A stretch of DNA of 61,085 bases from CAZDME01 sp964506785 [NCBI: uncultured bacterium] (GTDB lineage: Bacteria > CAZDME01 > JAYEMH01): contig CAZDME010000001.1 in the NCBI GenBank assembly GCA_964506785.1, forward strand, positions 1 to 61,085, given 5' to 3'. Numbering within the stretch: position 1 is the stretch's first letter; the number at the start of each line of letters is the position of its first letter. Of this stretch, positions 42,272 to 50,809 are shown one piece after another. The notes beneath the pieces were generated by a model. That model was not told where the DNA came from. It searched no databases and saw only the letters and a program-made list of their open reading frames with translations. Both the position numbers and the translations under genes were made by a program.

Positions 42272-44041
42272 ATGGTGGATAGAAAAACGGGAAGAAAACA
42301 CCTGAGGCATTATAAAAGCTTGGGAGAGCTGCTGGTAGAGATGCAGATTGTCAATGAAAAGCAGCTGGAAGAGTTGATGCTTGAGCAGAGAAGAACCGGA
42401 GAATTGCTCGGGCGGATTGTCGTCCGCCAGGGATTAGCCAGCGAAAAGGAAATTATGGATGCTTTGGCGGCGCAAACCGATATGCCGGTGGTAACTTTAA
42501 GCCGTTTGAAAATTAACCCAAAGATTATTAATAAAATCTCTCCCAGTTTAGCCAGGATTTATAAAGTTGTGCCCATTAGAGAGGAAGGCAAAGTTTTGCT
42601 TGTTGCTCTTTCTGACCCTTTTAATACCCAGGTTCTTGATGATTTGCGTTTTATTCTGAATAGTGAAGTGAGGGGAGCTATCGCCAGTGATAAAGATATT
42701 GACCAGGCCTTGCAGAAATATTACGGAAAGGAAACAGAAAGCCTGGAGGTATTGCTGCAAAAAATGGAGTCTACTCCCTTGATGCAAAAGGAATTAGAAA
42801 AGGTGAGTGAACCCGATATTGCCAGTCTTCAGGAATTAGCCCGGGAAGCCCCAATTGTTAAACTGGTAAATCTGGTTTTGATTCAAGCGGTTAAGGACCG
42901 GGCCAGTGATATCCACTTTGAACCCTATGAAGACATCTTTAGAATCCGCTATCGTTTGGACGGTCTTCTTTATGAAATGACTCCTCCGCCGGCTCGCCTC
43001 GGTTTAGGTATTATCTCCCGTCTTAAAGTAATGGCTGATTTGGATATTGCCGAGCGAAGACTTCCTCAAGACGGCCGCATGGAGATAAATGTTGAAGGCA
43101 AGCGCATTGATATCCGAGTATCAACCCTGCCTACCGCTTTTGGTGAAAGTGTGGTTTTGCGGATTCTCGACCGCAGTCTGGTGATGCTTTCTTTAAACGA
43201 AATTGGGCTTTTACCTGATAGCTTAGCGGTTATAGAGGGGCAGATTAAACGTCCCCAGGGAATGGTTTTAGTGACCGGGCCGACTGGCTGCGGAAAAACC
43301 ACTACCCTGTATTCAATTTTAAAAAGAGTAAATGAGCCGGGTTATAAAATTATTACTACTGAGGATCCAGTTGAATATACTATTACCGGTGTCATTCAGG
43401 TTCCGATTAAACCGCAGATTAAACTGAATTTTTCCACTTGCCTAAGGCATATTTTACGCCAGGATCCCGATATCATCATGGTTGGTGAAATTCGTGACCA
43501 GGCCACAGCAGAGATTGCCATTCATGCCGCTCTTACCGGACATTTGGTTCTCAGTACCCTGCATACCAACGATGCTCCAGAAACGATTACCCGTCTTATC
43601 GATATGGGAGTGGAACCTTTTTTAGTTACCTCGACCCTGCAGATAATTATTGCCCAGCGCCTGGTAAGAATTTTATGCCCTGAGTGTAAGGAAAGTTATC
43701 AAGCCAGCCCGAAAGATTTAGTTGCTCTGGATATTAACCTGGATGAGGTCACTTCTAAAAACTTTGAACTGGATGAAGAGGGGAAATTAATTTTATATCG
43801 TCCCAAAGGCTGTCCTTTATGCCGCCAGATTGGATATCGCGGACGAACGGGGATATTTGAAATATTGACCCTTAATGATGAAATCCGGGAGTTGATTGTT
43901 AACCGGGCTTCAGCCGAGGAAATTCGAAAAATTGCCAGTCAGGCCGGGATGAGGAATTTAAAACTTGATGGTTTGCAAAAAGCATTGCAGGGAATAACCA
44001 GTTTAGAAGAGGTCCTCAGGGAAACGCAAACCTTTATATAG
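42272..44041 (+). CDS. PilB/GspE-type secretion ATPase 2
   Basis: A 589-aa paralogue of the preceding ATPase. MshEN domain (about 15-160) with SLGELLVEMQIVNEKQLEEL; T2SSE core with FEPYEDIFRIRYRLDGLLYE, Walker A GPTGCGKTTTLYSI, Asp box DPVEYTITG, Walker B IMVGEIRDQATAE, TGHLVLSTLHTNDAPET, and zinc cysteines CPEC and CPLC. Both copies keep all catalytic motifs, so two extension ATPases or two machines (pilus and T2SS) are possible. Followed by PilC. Confidence 0.93.
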   Translation: MVDRKTGRKHLRHYKSLGELLVEMQIVNEKQLEELMLEQRRTGELLGRIVVRQGLASEKEIMDALAAQTDMPVVTLSRLKINPKIINKISPSLARIYKVVPIREEGKVLLVALSDPFNTQVLDDLRFILNSEVRGAIASDKDIDQALQKYYGKETESLEVLLQKMESTPLMQKELEKVSEPDIASLQELAREAPIVKLVNLVLIQAVKDRASDIHFEPYEDIFRIRYRLDGLLYEMTPPPARLGLGIISRLKVMADLDIAERRLPQDGRMEINVEGKRIDIRVSTLPTAFGESVVLRILDRSLVMLSLNEIGLLPDSLAVIEGQIKRPQGMVLVTGPTGCGKTTTLYSILKRVNEPGYKIITTEDPVEYTITGVIQVPIKPQIKLNFSTCLRHILRQDPDIIMVGEIRDQATAEIAIHAALTGHLVLSTLHTNDAPETITRLIDMGVEPFLVTSTLQIIIAQRLVRILCPECKESYQASPKDLVALDINLDEVTSKNFELDEEGKLILYRPKGCPLCRQIGYRGRTGIFEILTLNDEIRELIVNRASAEEIRKIASQAGMRNLKLDGLQKALQGITSLEEVLRETQTFI

Positions 44042-44095
44042 CTCATAGCTGATAGCTCATCGTTCATAGAAAACCCATGAGCTAAGAGCCAGGGG
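44041..44095. repeat. GCTCATA-type heptamer array
   Basis: GCTCATA GCTGATA GCTCATC GTTCATA, then CCCATGAG CTAAGAG CCAGGGG CTATAAA. Starts at the ATPase stop codon. Confidence 0.85.
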
Positions 44096-44134
44096 CTATA
44101 AACTAGAAGAGCAAGTCAGGAGAGAGAAGCCGGG

Positions 44135-45367
44135 ATGCCTACTTATAACTACGAAGCGATAAATGAAAAGGGTGGAGAAGTTAAGGGTAAGGTTGAGGCA
44201 GAAAGTCATTTAATTGCCCTGAGCCGTATCCGCAATTTGGGTTATTTCCCTACCCGGGTTGTTAAAGAGAAAGAAAAAAGCAGAAAGTTTTTTAAATTTT
44301 TTTTTCAACTCAACTCAAAATCATTTTTTCAACGGACAAAACGCCAGCATCTGGTTTCTTTTACCAGGCAGCTGGCGACCTTAATCGGAGCCGGGATGCC
44401 GATTCTCAAAAGTTTACAAACACTGGCTGAACAGCCGGGTTTAGGCAACTTTAAAGAAATTATTAATCGCGTCGCTGATGGCGTCGAGCGCGGCCACCCC
44501 CTTTCCGAAGGGTTAGTCCGTTACCCGGGCTTTTTTTCCCGGCTTTATGTAAATATGATTCGGGCCGGAGAAAGCGGAGGGATTTTGGAGAAAATTTTAA
44601 GAAGGCTCGCTGATTTGCTGGAGAATCAGATGAAGCTTCGTGCCCGGGTGAAAAATGCCTTGATTTATCCTTCTTTCATTATTATTGTGGCTGTGGGGAT
44701 CGTAGCCGTTTTATTGACTTTTGTCGTTCCCATTTTCGTCAGTCTTTTTGAGGATTTAGGCGGAGCGCTCCCGCTGCCTACCCGAATTCTTATGGCGGTA
44801 AGCGAGGTGGTCAAACACCAGTGGTATTTTATTATTTTGGCAGTTATCGCTCTGGTATTTCTATTTAAACTGGCAACTCGAACCCCCCGGGGCAGATTCT
44901 TCTTTGATCATTTAAAACTGCGGCTGCCACTTTTTGGCAATCTTTATCGGAGTATCTCCATCACCCGGTTTTCCCGTACTCTTGGCACCTTAATTGCCAG
45001 CGGTGTGCCCATCTTGCAGGCATTAAATATCGTCCGGGAGACGGCTGGCAATGAAGTTATCAGCCAGGCTTTAGCTAATGTCCATGACAGCATCCGCGAA
45101 GGAGAAAATATTACTCAACCGCTTAGAGAATCCGGTGTTTTCCCCGCCTTGGTGGTGAATATGGTCAGAGTAGGAGAAGAATCGGGGACATTGGATGAGA
45201 TGCTTTACCGTATTGCCGATAATTTTGATGAAGAAGTAGATCGCACCGTCGGTAGTCTCACCGCGTTACTGGAGCCATTTTTAATTGTTTTTATGGGCCT
45301 GGTGGTTGGCTTTATCGTTATTTCCATGATTATGCCTTTATTTTCGCTAATTAAGCTGGTAAGTTAA
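44135..45367 (+). CDS. Type II secretion / type IV pilus inner-membrane protein PilC/GspF
   Basis: Platform protein through which the ATPase acts on the pilin pool. 410 aa with the usual N-terminal YNYEAINEKGGEVKGKVEAE and two T2SSF domains (about 75-195 and 275-400), each with TRQLATLIGAGMPILKSL or SRTLGTLIASGVPILQAL at the start. Three membrane helices (about 175-200, 225-250 and 380-405). ATG; GGAGAGAGAAG upstream. Confidence 0.95.
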   Translation: MPTYNYEAINEKGGEVKGKVEAESHLIALSRIRNLGYFPTRVVKEKEKSRKFFKFFFQLNSKSFFQRTKRQHLVSFTRQLATLIGAGMPILKSLQTLAEQPGLGNFKEIINRVADGVERGHPLSEGLVRYPGFFSRLYVNMIRAGESGGILEKILRRLADLLENQMKLRARVKNALIYPSFIIIVAVGIVAVLLTFVVPIFVSLFEDLGGALPLPTRILMAVSEVVKHQWYFIILAVIALVFLFKLATRTPRGRFFFDHLKLRLPLFGNLYRSISITRFSRTLGTLIASGVPILQALNIVRETAGNEVISQALANVHDSIREGENITQPLRESGVFPALVVNMVRVGEESGTLDEMLYRIADNFDEEVDRTVGSLTALLEPFLIVFMGLVVGFIVISMIMPLFSLIKLVS

Positions 45368-45487
45368 AAACCGTTATTTCGTTATCTCGTTGCTCGTTAT
45401 ATCGTTGCCCGCTCTCTCGCTGAAAGCAGAAAACCTCATACTTTTATCACACTTACGAAGTGTGATAAAAAGGCGGAGGGTTCGTTA
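45367..45487. repeat. Inverted GATAACG array plus tail and palindrome
   Basis: Reverse-orientation units CCGTTATT TCGTTATC TCGTTGC TCGTTATA TCGTTGC, then the tail in reverse complement (TGAAAGCAGAAAACCTCATA) and the palindrome. This is the whole composite element inverted relative to copies 4-6. Confidence 0.85.
45444..45468. repeat. Dispersed RAYT-type palindrome, copy 7
   Basis: Arms TTATCACACTT and AAGTGTGATAA with loop ACG on the plus strand, although its tail and array lie on the left. Confidence 0.92.
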
Positions 45488-45508
45488 TATTGGGGAAGGA
45501 AACACATC

Positions 45509-48100
45509 ATGCAATTCGATAAATTTACCCTAAAGTCACAAGAAGCTTTGGCCTTGGCCGAAAAATTGGCCGGGCGTTTTAAACATCAGGAAGTTGATGT
45601 TGAACACCTCTTTTTAGCCCTGCTCGATGAGGCTGAAGGGATTGTTAAGCCGGTTTTAGAGAAATTGGGCGCTAATACAGAAAAGATCCGTCGTCAAGTT
45701 GAAGATGAATTGAAGCGCCGTGGAGAAATCCTGGGGTCGGCTAACCAGATGTACATAGCTTCCCGCTTAAGAGAATTACTTAATCAGGCCGGGAGTCAAG
45801 CGGAGAATCTAAAAGATGAATACCTGAGCACCGAACATCTGCTTTTGGCTATAAGTGAAGATAAAGGTAAAGCCGGAGAAATTCTGCGCCAAGCCGGGGG
45901 AAGCAGGGAAAATATTTTGAAGGCGGTTAAATCTATCCGCGGCCATCAGCAGGTAACGGATCAGAAGCCGGAAGATAAATATCAGGCTCTTTTAAAATAT
46001 GGCCGGGATTTAACCACGTTGGCCCGGCGGGGCAAGCTTGATCCGGTGATTGGCCGCGATGAGGAAATACGCCGGGTGATTCAGGTTCTTTCCCGGCGGA
46101 CAAAAAATAACCCTGTTCTAATCGGTGAGGCCGGTGTGGGCAAAACAGCCATTGCCGAAGGATTGGCCCAGCGGATTGGCCGGGGCGATATACCGGAGTC
46201 GTTGAAGGATAAAAAGATTGTTGCTTTAGACCTGGGTGCTTTGGTGGCCGGGGCTAAATTTCGAGGAGAGTTTGAGGACCGCCTGAAAGCGGTTATCCGG
46301 GAAATTGAAAAGAGCGCCGGGGAAATCATTCTTTTTATTGACGAGTTACATACCTTAGTCGGCGCCGGAGCGGCCGAAGGGGCTATGGATGCCTCTAATA
46401 TGTTGAAGCCAGCTTTGGCCAGAGGAGAACTGCGCTGTATCGGGGCGACTACCTTGGATGAATACCGCAAACATATTGAAAAGGATGCCGCTTTGGAGAG
46501 GCGTTTCCAGCCGATTACCATTACCGAGCCCAGTATCGAGGATACCATTGCTATCCTGCGCGGCTTAAAAGAAAAATATGAGGTTCATCACGGGGTAAGA
46601 ATTCAGGATTCAGCCATAATTGCTGCCGTCAAACTTTCCCAGCGGTATATTACCGACCGCTTTCTGCCGGACAAAGCCATTGATTTAATTGATGAGGCGG
46701 CCTCACGTCTGCGCATTGCCATTGATAGTCTGCCGACGGTTATTGATAAGGTCGAACGGGAAATAACCAGGCTGGGGATTGAAAGAGAAGCTTTAAAAAA
46801 GGAGAAGGATAAGGCCAGCCAGGAGAGGCGGAAATATATCGAGAAGAATCTGGGTAATCTAAAGGAAACAAGCCGGACGATGCGGGCTCAGTGGCAGAAT
46901 GAAAAAGAAACCATCAAGCTTATCCAAGACTACAAAGAAAAGATTGAAGAAAATAAACTTGAAGAAACTAAGGCCGAACGGCGAGGAGATTTAGGTAAAG
47001 CCGCGGAAATCCGTTATGGGATTATCCCGGGATTAGAAAAAAAATTGGCTGAAGCTTTCAAGAAAATTAAAGAGAAGGATACGGCGAGCCGGATGTTAAA
47101 AGAGGAAGTTGACCAGGACGATATTGCCGAAATTGTCGGCAAATGGACAGGCATCCCGGTGACCCGCCTCATGGAGACGGAAAAAGAAAAGCTTGCGCAT
47201 ATGGAAGAAAATTTAAAAAAAAGAGTGGTGGGGCAGGATGAAGCCATTCAGTCTGTTTCCGACGCTGTTAGGCGTTCCCGGGCTGGGTTGCAGGATCCAC
47301 ATCGTCCCCTGGGCTCATTTATCTTCATGGGACCAACCGGAGTAGGAAAAACAGAATTAGCCCGATCTCTGGCCGAATTCCTTTTTGACGATGAGGCCGC
47401 TTTGGTGAGAATAGATATGTCTGAATATATGGAGCGCCATACCGTTGCCCGCCTAATTGGTGCCCCTCCCGGCTACATTGGCTACGAAGAAGGAGGTCAG
47501 TTAACTGAGGTTATCCGCCGGCGTCCTTATTCGGTAGTTCTATTCGATGAAATCGAAAAGGCCCATGAAGACGTAATGAATGTCATGCTGCAGATTTTAG
47601 ACGACGGCCGTTTGACCGACGGACAGGGCCGGGTAGTAAATTTCAAGAATACGGTTATTATTATGACTTCTAATGTGGGAAGTTCCTGGTTATCGAAGGC
47701 CCAGGGAAAAGACGCGGCCATAAATAAAAGAGAACTGCACCGCCGGGTGCTGGAATCCCTGCGGGCCCGTTTCCGCCCGGAATTCCTTAATCGGATTGAT
47801 GAAATTATAATTTTTAACCGCCTGGATATAGAGGGCCTTAAAAAAATCGTTGATATTCAAATGGCCCATTTAGAAAAACGGATGGCTGAGAAAAATATCG
47901 GACTCAAATTAAGCGATAAAGCCAAAAAGAAATTAGCCAAGGAGGGTTTTGACCCTGTCTACGGAGCGCGGCCTTTGCGCCGGTTGATTGAAAAGAGAAT
48001 TCAAACCCCTCTGGCGAAAGAAATTTTATCCGGAAAGATTAAAGAAGGCGACAAAATTAAAGTTGAGCTTGAAGGAGAAAATTTTATTTTTACAGCCTAA
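45509..48100 (+). CDS. clpB: ATP-dependent disaggregase ClpB
   Basis: AAA+ chaperone that resolubilises aggregates with DnaK. 863 aa: ClpN double repeat (about 1-150), NBD1 with [17 protein letters not shown] (about 205-221), coiled M domain (about 410-530, needed for DnaK and separating ClpB from ClpA/C), NBD2 with [18 protein letters not shown] (about 609-626) and [17 protein letters not shown], then the D2-small domain with [13 protein letters not shown]. No CIRCE-like operator was seen upstream; the gap is filled by the composite repeat. Confidence 0.97.
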   Translation: MQFDKFTLKSQEALALAEKLAGRFKHQEVDVEHLFLALLDEAEGIVKPVLEKLGANTEKIRRQVEDELKRRGEILGSANQMYIASRLRELLNQAGSQAENLKDEYLSTEHLLLAISEDKGKAGEILRQAGGSRENILKAVKSIRGHQQVTDQKPEDKYQALLKYGRDLTTLARRGKLDPVIGRDEEIRRVIQVLSRRTKNNPVLIGEAGVGKTAIAEGLAQRIGRGDIPESLKDKKIVALDLGALVAGAKFRGEFEDRLKAVIREIEKSAGEIILFIDELHTLVGAGAAEGAMDASNMLKPALARGELRCIGATTLDEYRKHIEKDAALERRFQPITITEPSIEDTIAILRGLKEKYEVHHGVRIQDSAIIAAVKLSQRYITDRFLPDKAIDLIDEAASRLRIAIDSLPTVIDKVEREITRLGIEREALKKEKDKASQERRKYIEKNLGNLKETSRTMRAQWQNEKETIKLIQDYKEKIEENKLEETKAERRGDLGKAAEIRYGIIPGLEKKLAEAFKKIKEKDTASRMLKEEVDQDDIAEIVGKWTGIPVTRLMETEKEKLAHMEENLKKRVVGQDEAIQSVSDAVRRSRAGLQDPHRPLGSFIFMGPTGVGKTELARSLAEFLFDDEAALVRIDMSEYMERHTVARLIGAPPGYIGYEEGGQLTEVIRRRPYSVVLFDEIEKAHEDVMNVMLQILDDGRLTDGQGRVVNFKNTVIIMTSNVGSSWLSKAQGKDAAINKRELHRRVLESLRARFRPEFLNRIDEIIIFNRLDIEGLKKIVDIQMAHLEKRMAEKNIGLKLSDKAKKKLAKEGFDPVYGARPLRRLIEKRIQTPLAKEILSGKIKEGDKIKVELEGENFIFTA

Positions 48101-48111
48101 GCCGATTTCTA

Positions 48112-48140
48112 TTGACATACTGACAGGGTGTTAGTATAAT
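48112..48140 (+). promoter_or_regulatory. Consensus sigma-70 promoter of the zinc-ribbon lipoprotein gene
   Basis: TTGACA (48112-48117), 17-bp spacer, TATAAT (48135-48140): a perfect consensus, suggesting strong expression. The Shine-Dalgarno TAAGGAGGTGA (48161-48171) is also near perfect. Confidence 0.92.
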
Positions 48141-48177
48141 ACTCGAAGAATCGGAAAATTTAAGGAGGTGATTTAGG

Positions 48178-48480
48178 ATGAGACGTTTATCGTTTATTGT
48201 TTTTGTGCTTATGATGATAGGGATTACTGGCTGCACCATGACTCAGAAGGGTGCGGGTATGGGAACAGCCCTTGGCGCCGGTACCGGAGCAATTATCGGA
48301 CATCAATCAGGGCATGCCGCCGGAGGCGCTTTAATTGGTGGCGCGGTAGGCGGTTTAGGTGGCGCCTTAATTGGGGAATCTCAGGCGACAAAGTTCTGTC
48401 CTGTTTGCGGTGAAAGTTTCCCGGCTGACGTCAAGTACTGTCCTAAATGCGGAGCCGAACTTCAATATAAACAGAAATAA
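48178..48480 (+). CDS. Glycine-zipper lipoprotein with C-terminal zinc ribbon
   Basis: A 100-aa predicted lipoprotein. The signal peptide has lipobox ITGC (Cys19). A glycine-zipper region (about 25-68) has GAGMGTALGAGTGAIIG and GGALIGGAVGGLGGALIG, as in YMGG/OmpA-like zipper lipoproteins. The tail (about 75-94) is a zinc ribbon CPVCGESFPADVKYCPKCG, normally cytoplasmic. The combination is unusual. It has a consensus promoter and strong ribosome site, so it is probably abundant. Expressed with the OmpA-like gene 27 bp downstream. Confidence 0.88.
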   Translation: MRRLSFIVFVLMMIGITGCTMTQKGAGMGTALGAGTGAIIGHQSGHAAGGALIGGAVGGLGGALIGESQATKFCPVCGESFPADVKYCPKCGAELQYKQK

Positions 48481-48506
48481 AACGTAAAAAGGAAGGGGGG
48501 ATGTGA

Positions 48507-49079
48507 ATGTCGTATCGATTATCTTTCTGGAAAGCGGTAGTAGTAGCTGCCGTAGTTATGGCTTTTGTCGGCACCAGCCATATTGTTTGGGCAGGGCCAA
48601 AGGGACAAGGTAACAAAGGTTATATGTATATCCGCCACGGGGAAGCCACTGTAAAAGCCCAAAAGAGATTGCGGGAAAAAGCGGCCATAAAGAAAGCTCG
48701 GCAGACAAGAGTAAGGAAACCGAAACCGCCAAAGATGAAATGGGTAAATATCCATTTTGAAACTGGCAAAGCAGATATAACTTCTCCGAATACATTTAAG
48801 CTTAACCGAGCGGCGCGTCTTTTGAAAATTAACGGGCAGAAAAAGGTTCTCATTATCGGTTCAGCCGACAGAAGAGGTTCTGACGAAAGTAATTATGCTC
48901 TCGGTTTAAAACGAGCGAATGCCGCCCAAAAGTATCTCATCAATCTGGGAATTGATGCCGGTAGACTCCAGGTAAAAAGTATTGGTAAAAAAGGAGCCTC
49001 GAAGGATCCCGGATTAGAAGCCCTGGCTCGAGATCGTTGTGCCAGATTCCAGATAATATTAGCCGGAAGAAAGAAGTAA
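48507..49079 (+). CDS. OmpA-like domain protein
   Basis: A 190-aa exported protein: signal peptide (about 1-29, ending VWA), a very basic linker (about 40-75, many K/R), then an OmpA-type peptidoglycan-binding domain (about 78-187) with VNIHFETGKADIT, GSADRRGSDESNYALGLKRA and DRCARFQIIL. The usual GHTD/GYAD is GSAD here. It lacks a beta-barrel and a lipobox, so it would be periplasmic. GGAAGGGGGG upstream. The operon ends with a terminator. Confidence 0.87.
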   Translation: MSYRLSFWKAVVVAAVVMAFVGTSHIVWAGPKGQGNKGYMYIRHGEATVKAQKRLREKAAIKKARQTRVRKPKPPKMKWVNIHFETGKADITSPNTFKLNRAARLLKINGQKKVLIIGSADRRGSDESNYALGLKRANAAQKYLINLGIDAGRLQVKSIGKKGASKDPGLEALARDRCARFQIILAGRKK

Positions 49080-49205
49080 CCCCGTAGAGAAGATAAACAA
49101 GGAAGCGAATTCTATCAGATATTTTCGGCTTTTTAAGGGAGGGGATGCCTTTTTCTAACGGGAAGAATATGTGGAGTGACGTTTTCTTATAAATAAGCTA
49201 ACAGC

Positions 49206-49239
49206 GAGGGTGTTCCTAAAATGGAGCACCCTCTTTTTT
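49206..49239 (+). terminator. Rho-independent terminator after the OmpA-like gene
   Basis: Stem GAGGGTG (49206-49212) with CACCCTC (49227-49233), followed by six T. Confidence 0.85.
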
Positions 49240-49315
49240 CCGTGTTTGCCAAAGTTTGGCCCCAGGTAGGTTTATTTTCTAAAATTTACGCCGCGCACTA
49301 TAAATTTTTTGAATT

Positions 49316-50323
49316 ATGGTTACCCAAAACAAAATCAAAATTGCCATTACTCTGGTTGTATTAGTCATTCTTGTTGGTACCGCTGGTTTTGTTCTTATTG
49401 AAGGCTGGCAGCCCTTAGATGCTCTTTATATGACCACCATTACTCTTTCTACGGTAGGTTTTAAAGAGGTTAACCAGCTCGGCCCGGCTGGCCGCATTTT
49501 TACTATTTTTCTTATCTTTTCAGGTTTGGGTGTTTTTGTTTTTGGTTTAACCGTGGTTAGTTCATTTATTCTCGAAGGTCATTTAGGCGGATTGGTAAGG
49601 AGGCACAGGATGGAGAGGAAAATTAAAGATATAAATAATCATTTTATTATCTGCGGGATGGGCGAGACAGGCAAGCACGTTTTGGAAGAATTTAAAAAGG
49701 CGCATGTTCCTTTTGTGGTTATCGAAAAAGACAGAGCGCAAATTGAGAAACTTGAAAGTTATCCTGAGGCGATATGTATCGAAGGGGACGCAACCGAGGA
49801 CGAAGTTTTATCAAAAGCCGGTATTGAACGCGCCCAGGGGCTAGTTACTGCCCTTCCTCTGGATACCGATAATTTATTTGTTGTCCTTTCTGCCCGCCAT
49901 ATCAACCCGAACCTGCGTATTGTTGCCCGGGGCACCGACGAAGCCACTCTTTATAAAATGAAAAAAGCCGGAGCTAATAATGTTATCTCCCCCAATACCA
50001 TCGGCGGCTTGCGCATGGCTTCAATCATGCTCCGCCCGACTGTGGTTGCTTTTCTTGACGTAATGTCAAGGGGAGAAAGCGATGTATCCCTGCGGCTGGA
50101 GGAGGTTAAGTTGCCGGCGGGGTCACACCTGGATAAGAAAAGTCTGAATGAGGCAAAAATCCCCCAGGAGACAGGACTAATGATTATTGCCATCAAAAAG
50201 AAGGGGGAACATTCCTTTATTTACAATCCTACTTCAAACACCACTCTTTCCGTCGGTGACACTTTAATTGTTTTAGGAAATCTAGAGCAGGTTGAAAAGA
50301 TTCACCACTATATCGAAAGCTGA
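49316..50323 (+). CDS. Potassium channel protein with RCK (TrkA) domains
   Basis: A 335-aa MthK-like channel: first helix (about 8-28), pore helix and selectivity filter TTITLSTVGFKE (about 41-52, TVGF in place of the common TVGYGD), second helix (about 60-85), RCK-N with IICGMGETGKHVLEEF (NAD-type loop, about 112-127) and RCK-C (about 245-333, LPAGSHLDKKSL, VGDTLIVLGN). Ligand gating through the RCK domains is expected. The filter substitution may change selectivity. Confidence 0.93.
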   Translation: MVTQNKIKIAITLVVLVILVGTAGFVLIEGWQPLDALYMTTITLSTVGFKEVNQLGPAGRIFTIFLIFSGLGVFVFGLTVVSSFILEGHLGGLVRRHRMERKIKDINNHFIICGMGETGKHVLEEFKKAHVPFVVIEKDRAQIEKLESYPEAICIEGDATEDEVLSKAGIERAQGLVTALPLDTDNLFVVLSARHINPNLRIVARGTDEATLYKMKKAGANNVISPNTIGGLRMASIMLRPTVVAFLDVMSRGESDVSLRLEEVKLPAGSHLDKKSLNEAKIPQETGLMIIAIKKKGEHSFIYNPTSNTTLSVGDTLIVLGNLEQVEKIHHYIES

Positions 50324-50366
50324 TAAAGAGGGCCCAAAAAACTTGTGGGCGGGGTTAATTTTTTTC

Positions 50367-50395
50367 TTGCCTAAATTCCCGTCGCATGATAAAAT
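50367..50395 (+). promoter_or_regulatory. Promoter of the 49-aa protein gene
   Basis: TTGCCT (50367-50372), 17-bp spacer, TAAAAT (50390-50395), about 30 bp before the start. Confidence 0.7.
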
Positions 50396-50425
50396 CGAAA
50401 GTGGAGAAAAAGGAGGTGAGGAAGG

Positions 50426-50575
50426 ATGGCCGAGAAGGTACTGAAGTGCGGAATTAAGAAGAAAGCCGGATATCTCTATTTTATAGATAAAAAAGGTGAT
50501 ATCTCCCGGGCAAAGATGGCTCGAGGCGGACAGAAGAAGAAAAAGAAAGCGAAAAAGAAAAAAAAGAAAAGATAG
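50426..50575 (+). CDS. Small basic protein, 49 aa, unknown function
   Basis: Too short for usual ORF cutoffs. It begins MAEKVLKCGIKKKAGYLYFI, continues DKKGDISRAKMARGGQ and ends in a lysine-rich tail of about 16 residues. The gene is complete as a unit: promoter 50367-50395, near-perfect Shine-Dalgarno AGGAGGTGA (50411-50419), ATG, TAG and a terminator 30 bp later. The N-terminal half looks like a small beta fold; the tail suggests nucleic-acid or ribosome binding. I cannot name a family. Confidence 0.82.
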   Translation: MAEKVLKCGIKKKAGYLYFIDKKGDISRAKMARGGQKKKKKAKKKKKKR

Positions 50576-50605
50576 ATTTATTATTTCCAGATATGTAAAT
50601 GATAG

Positions 50606-50643
50606 AAATCCCCTACGGTGATTTTGCCGCAGGGGATTTTTTT
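50606..50643 (+). terminator. Rho-independent terminator after the 49-aa gene
   Basis: Stem AAATCCCCT (50606-50614) with AGGGGATTT (50631-50639), inner CGG/CCG pairs, and a T run to 50643. Confidence 0.88.
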
Positions 50644-50652
50644 ATGATTTTT

Positions 50653-50681
50653 TTGACTTTCCGCTTTCTATATGCTATATT
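50653..50681 (+). promoter_or_regulatory. Promoter of the riboswitch transcript
   Basis: TTGACT (50653-50658), 17-bp spacer, TATATT (50676-50681). Transcription would start near 50688, a few bases before the aptamer. Confidence 0.8.
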
Positions 50682-50700
50682 TTCTATGGTATTTATATAC

Positions 50701-50809
50701 GGCTGGATAAAGGCAAATCCGCCGCAAGGCGGAGACGCAAAGCTACAGATTCTTGCTAAAGGCAAGGAAGTCTGAGTTACCTAGGATATAGGCGATTCAG
50801 CTTTTTTTT
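50701..50809 (+). ncRNA. Class I cyclic-di-GMP riboswitch (GEMM-I)
   Basis: The aptamer core is recognisable: AAAGGCAAATCC, then P2 TCCGCC-GCAA-GGCGGA with a GNRA tetraloop, then GACGCAAAGCTACAGA, the conserved junction. P3 is formed by CAGATTCTTGC and GCAAGGAAGTCTG around TAAAG. P1 pairs GCTGGAT (50702-50708) with ATTCAGC (50795-50801), and eight T follow at once (50802-50809), so the ligand-stabilised P1 could act as a terminator. Downstream genes are the DUF1015 and coiled-coil genes. The G versus A position that separates c-di-GMP from cGAMP recognition was not resolved by eye. Confidence 0.8.

Noticed and set aside
45367-45508. CIRCE or other heat-shock operator before clpB
   Set aside because: The only palindrome is the dispersed RAYT-type one; no TTAGCACTC-type half-sites.
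49145-49192. 15-codon ORF with GGGAGGGG upstream after the OmpA-like gene
   Set aside because: Very short, followed by a terminator, with no recognisable sequence; could be chance.
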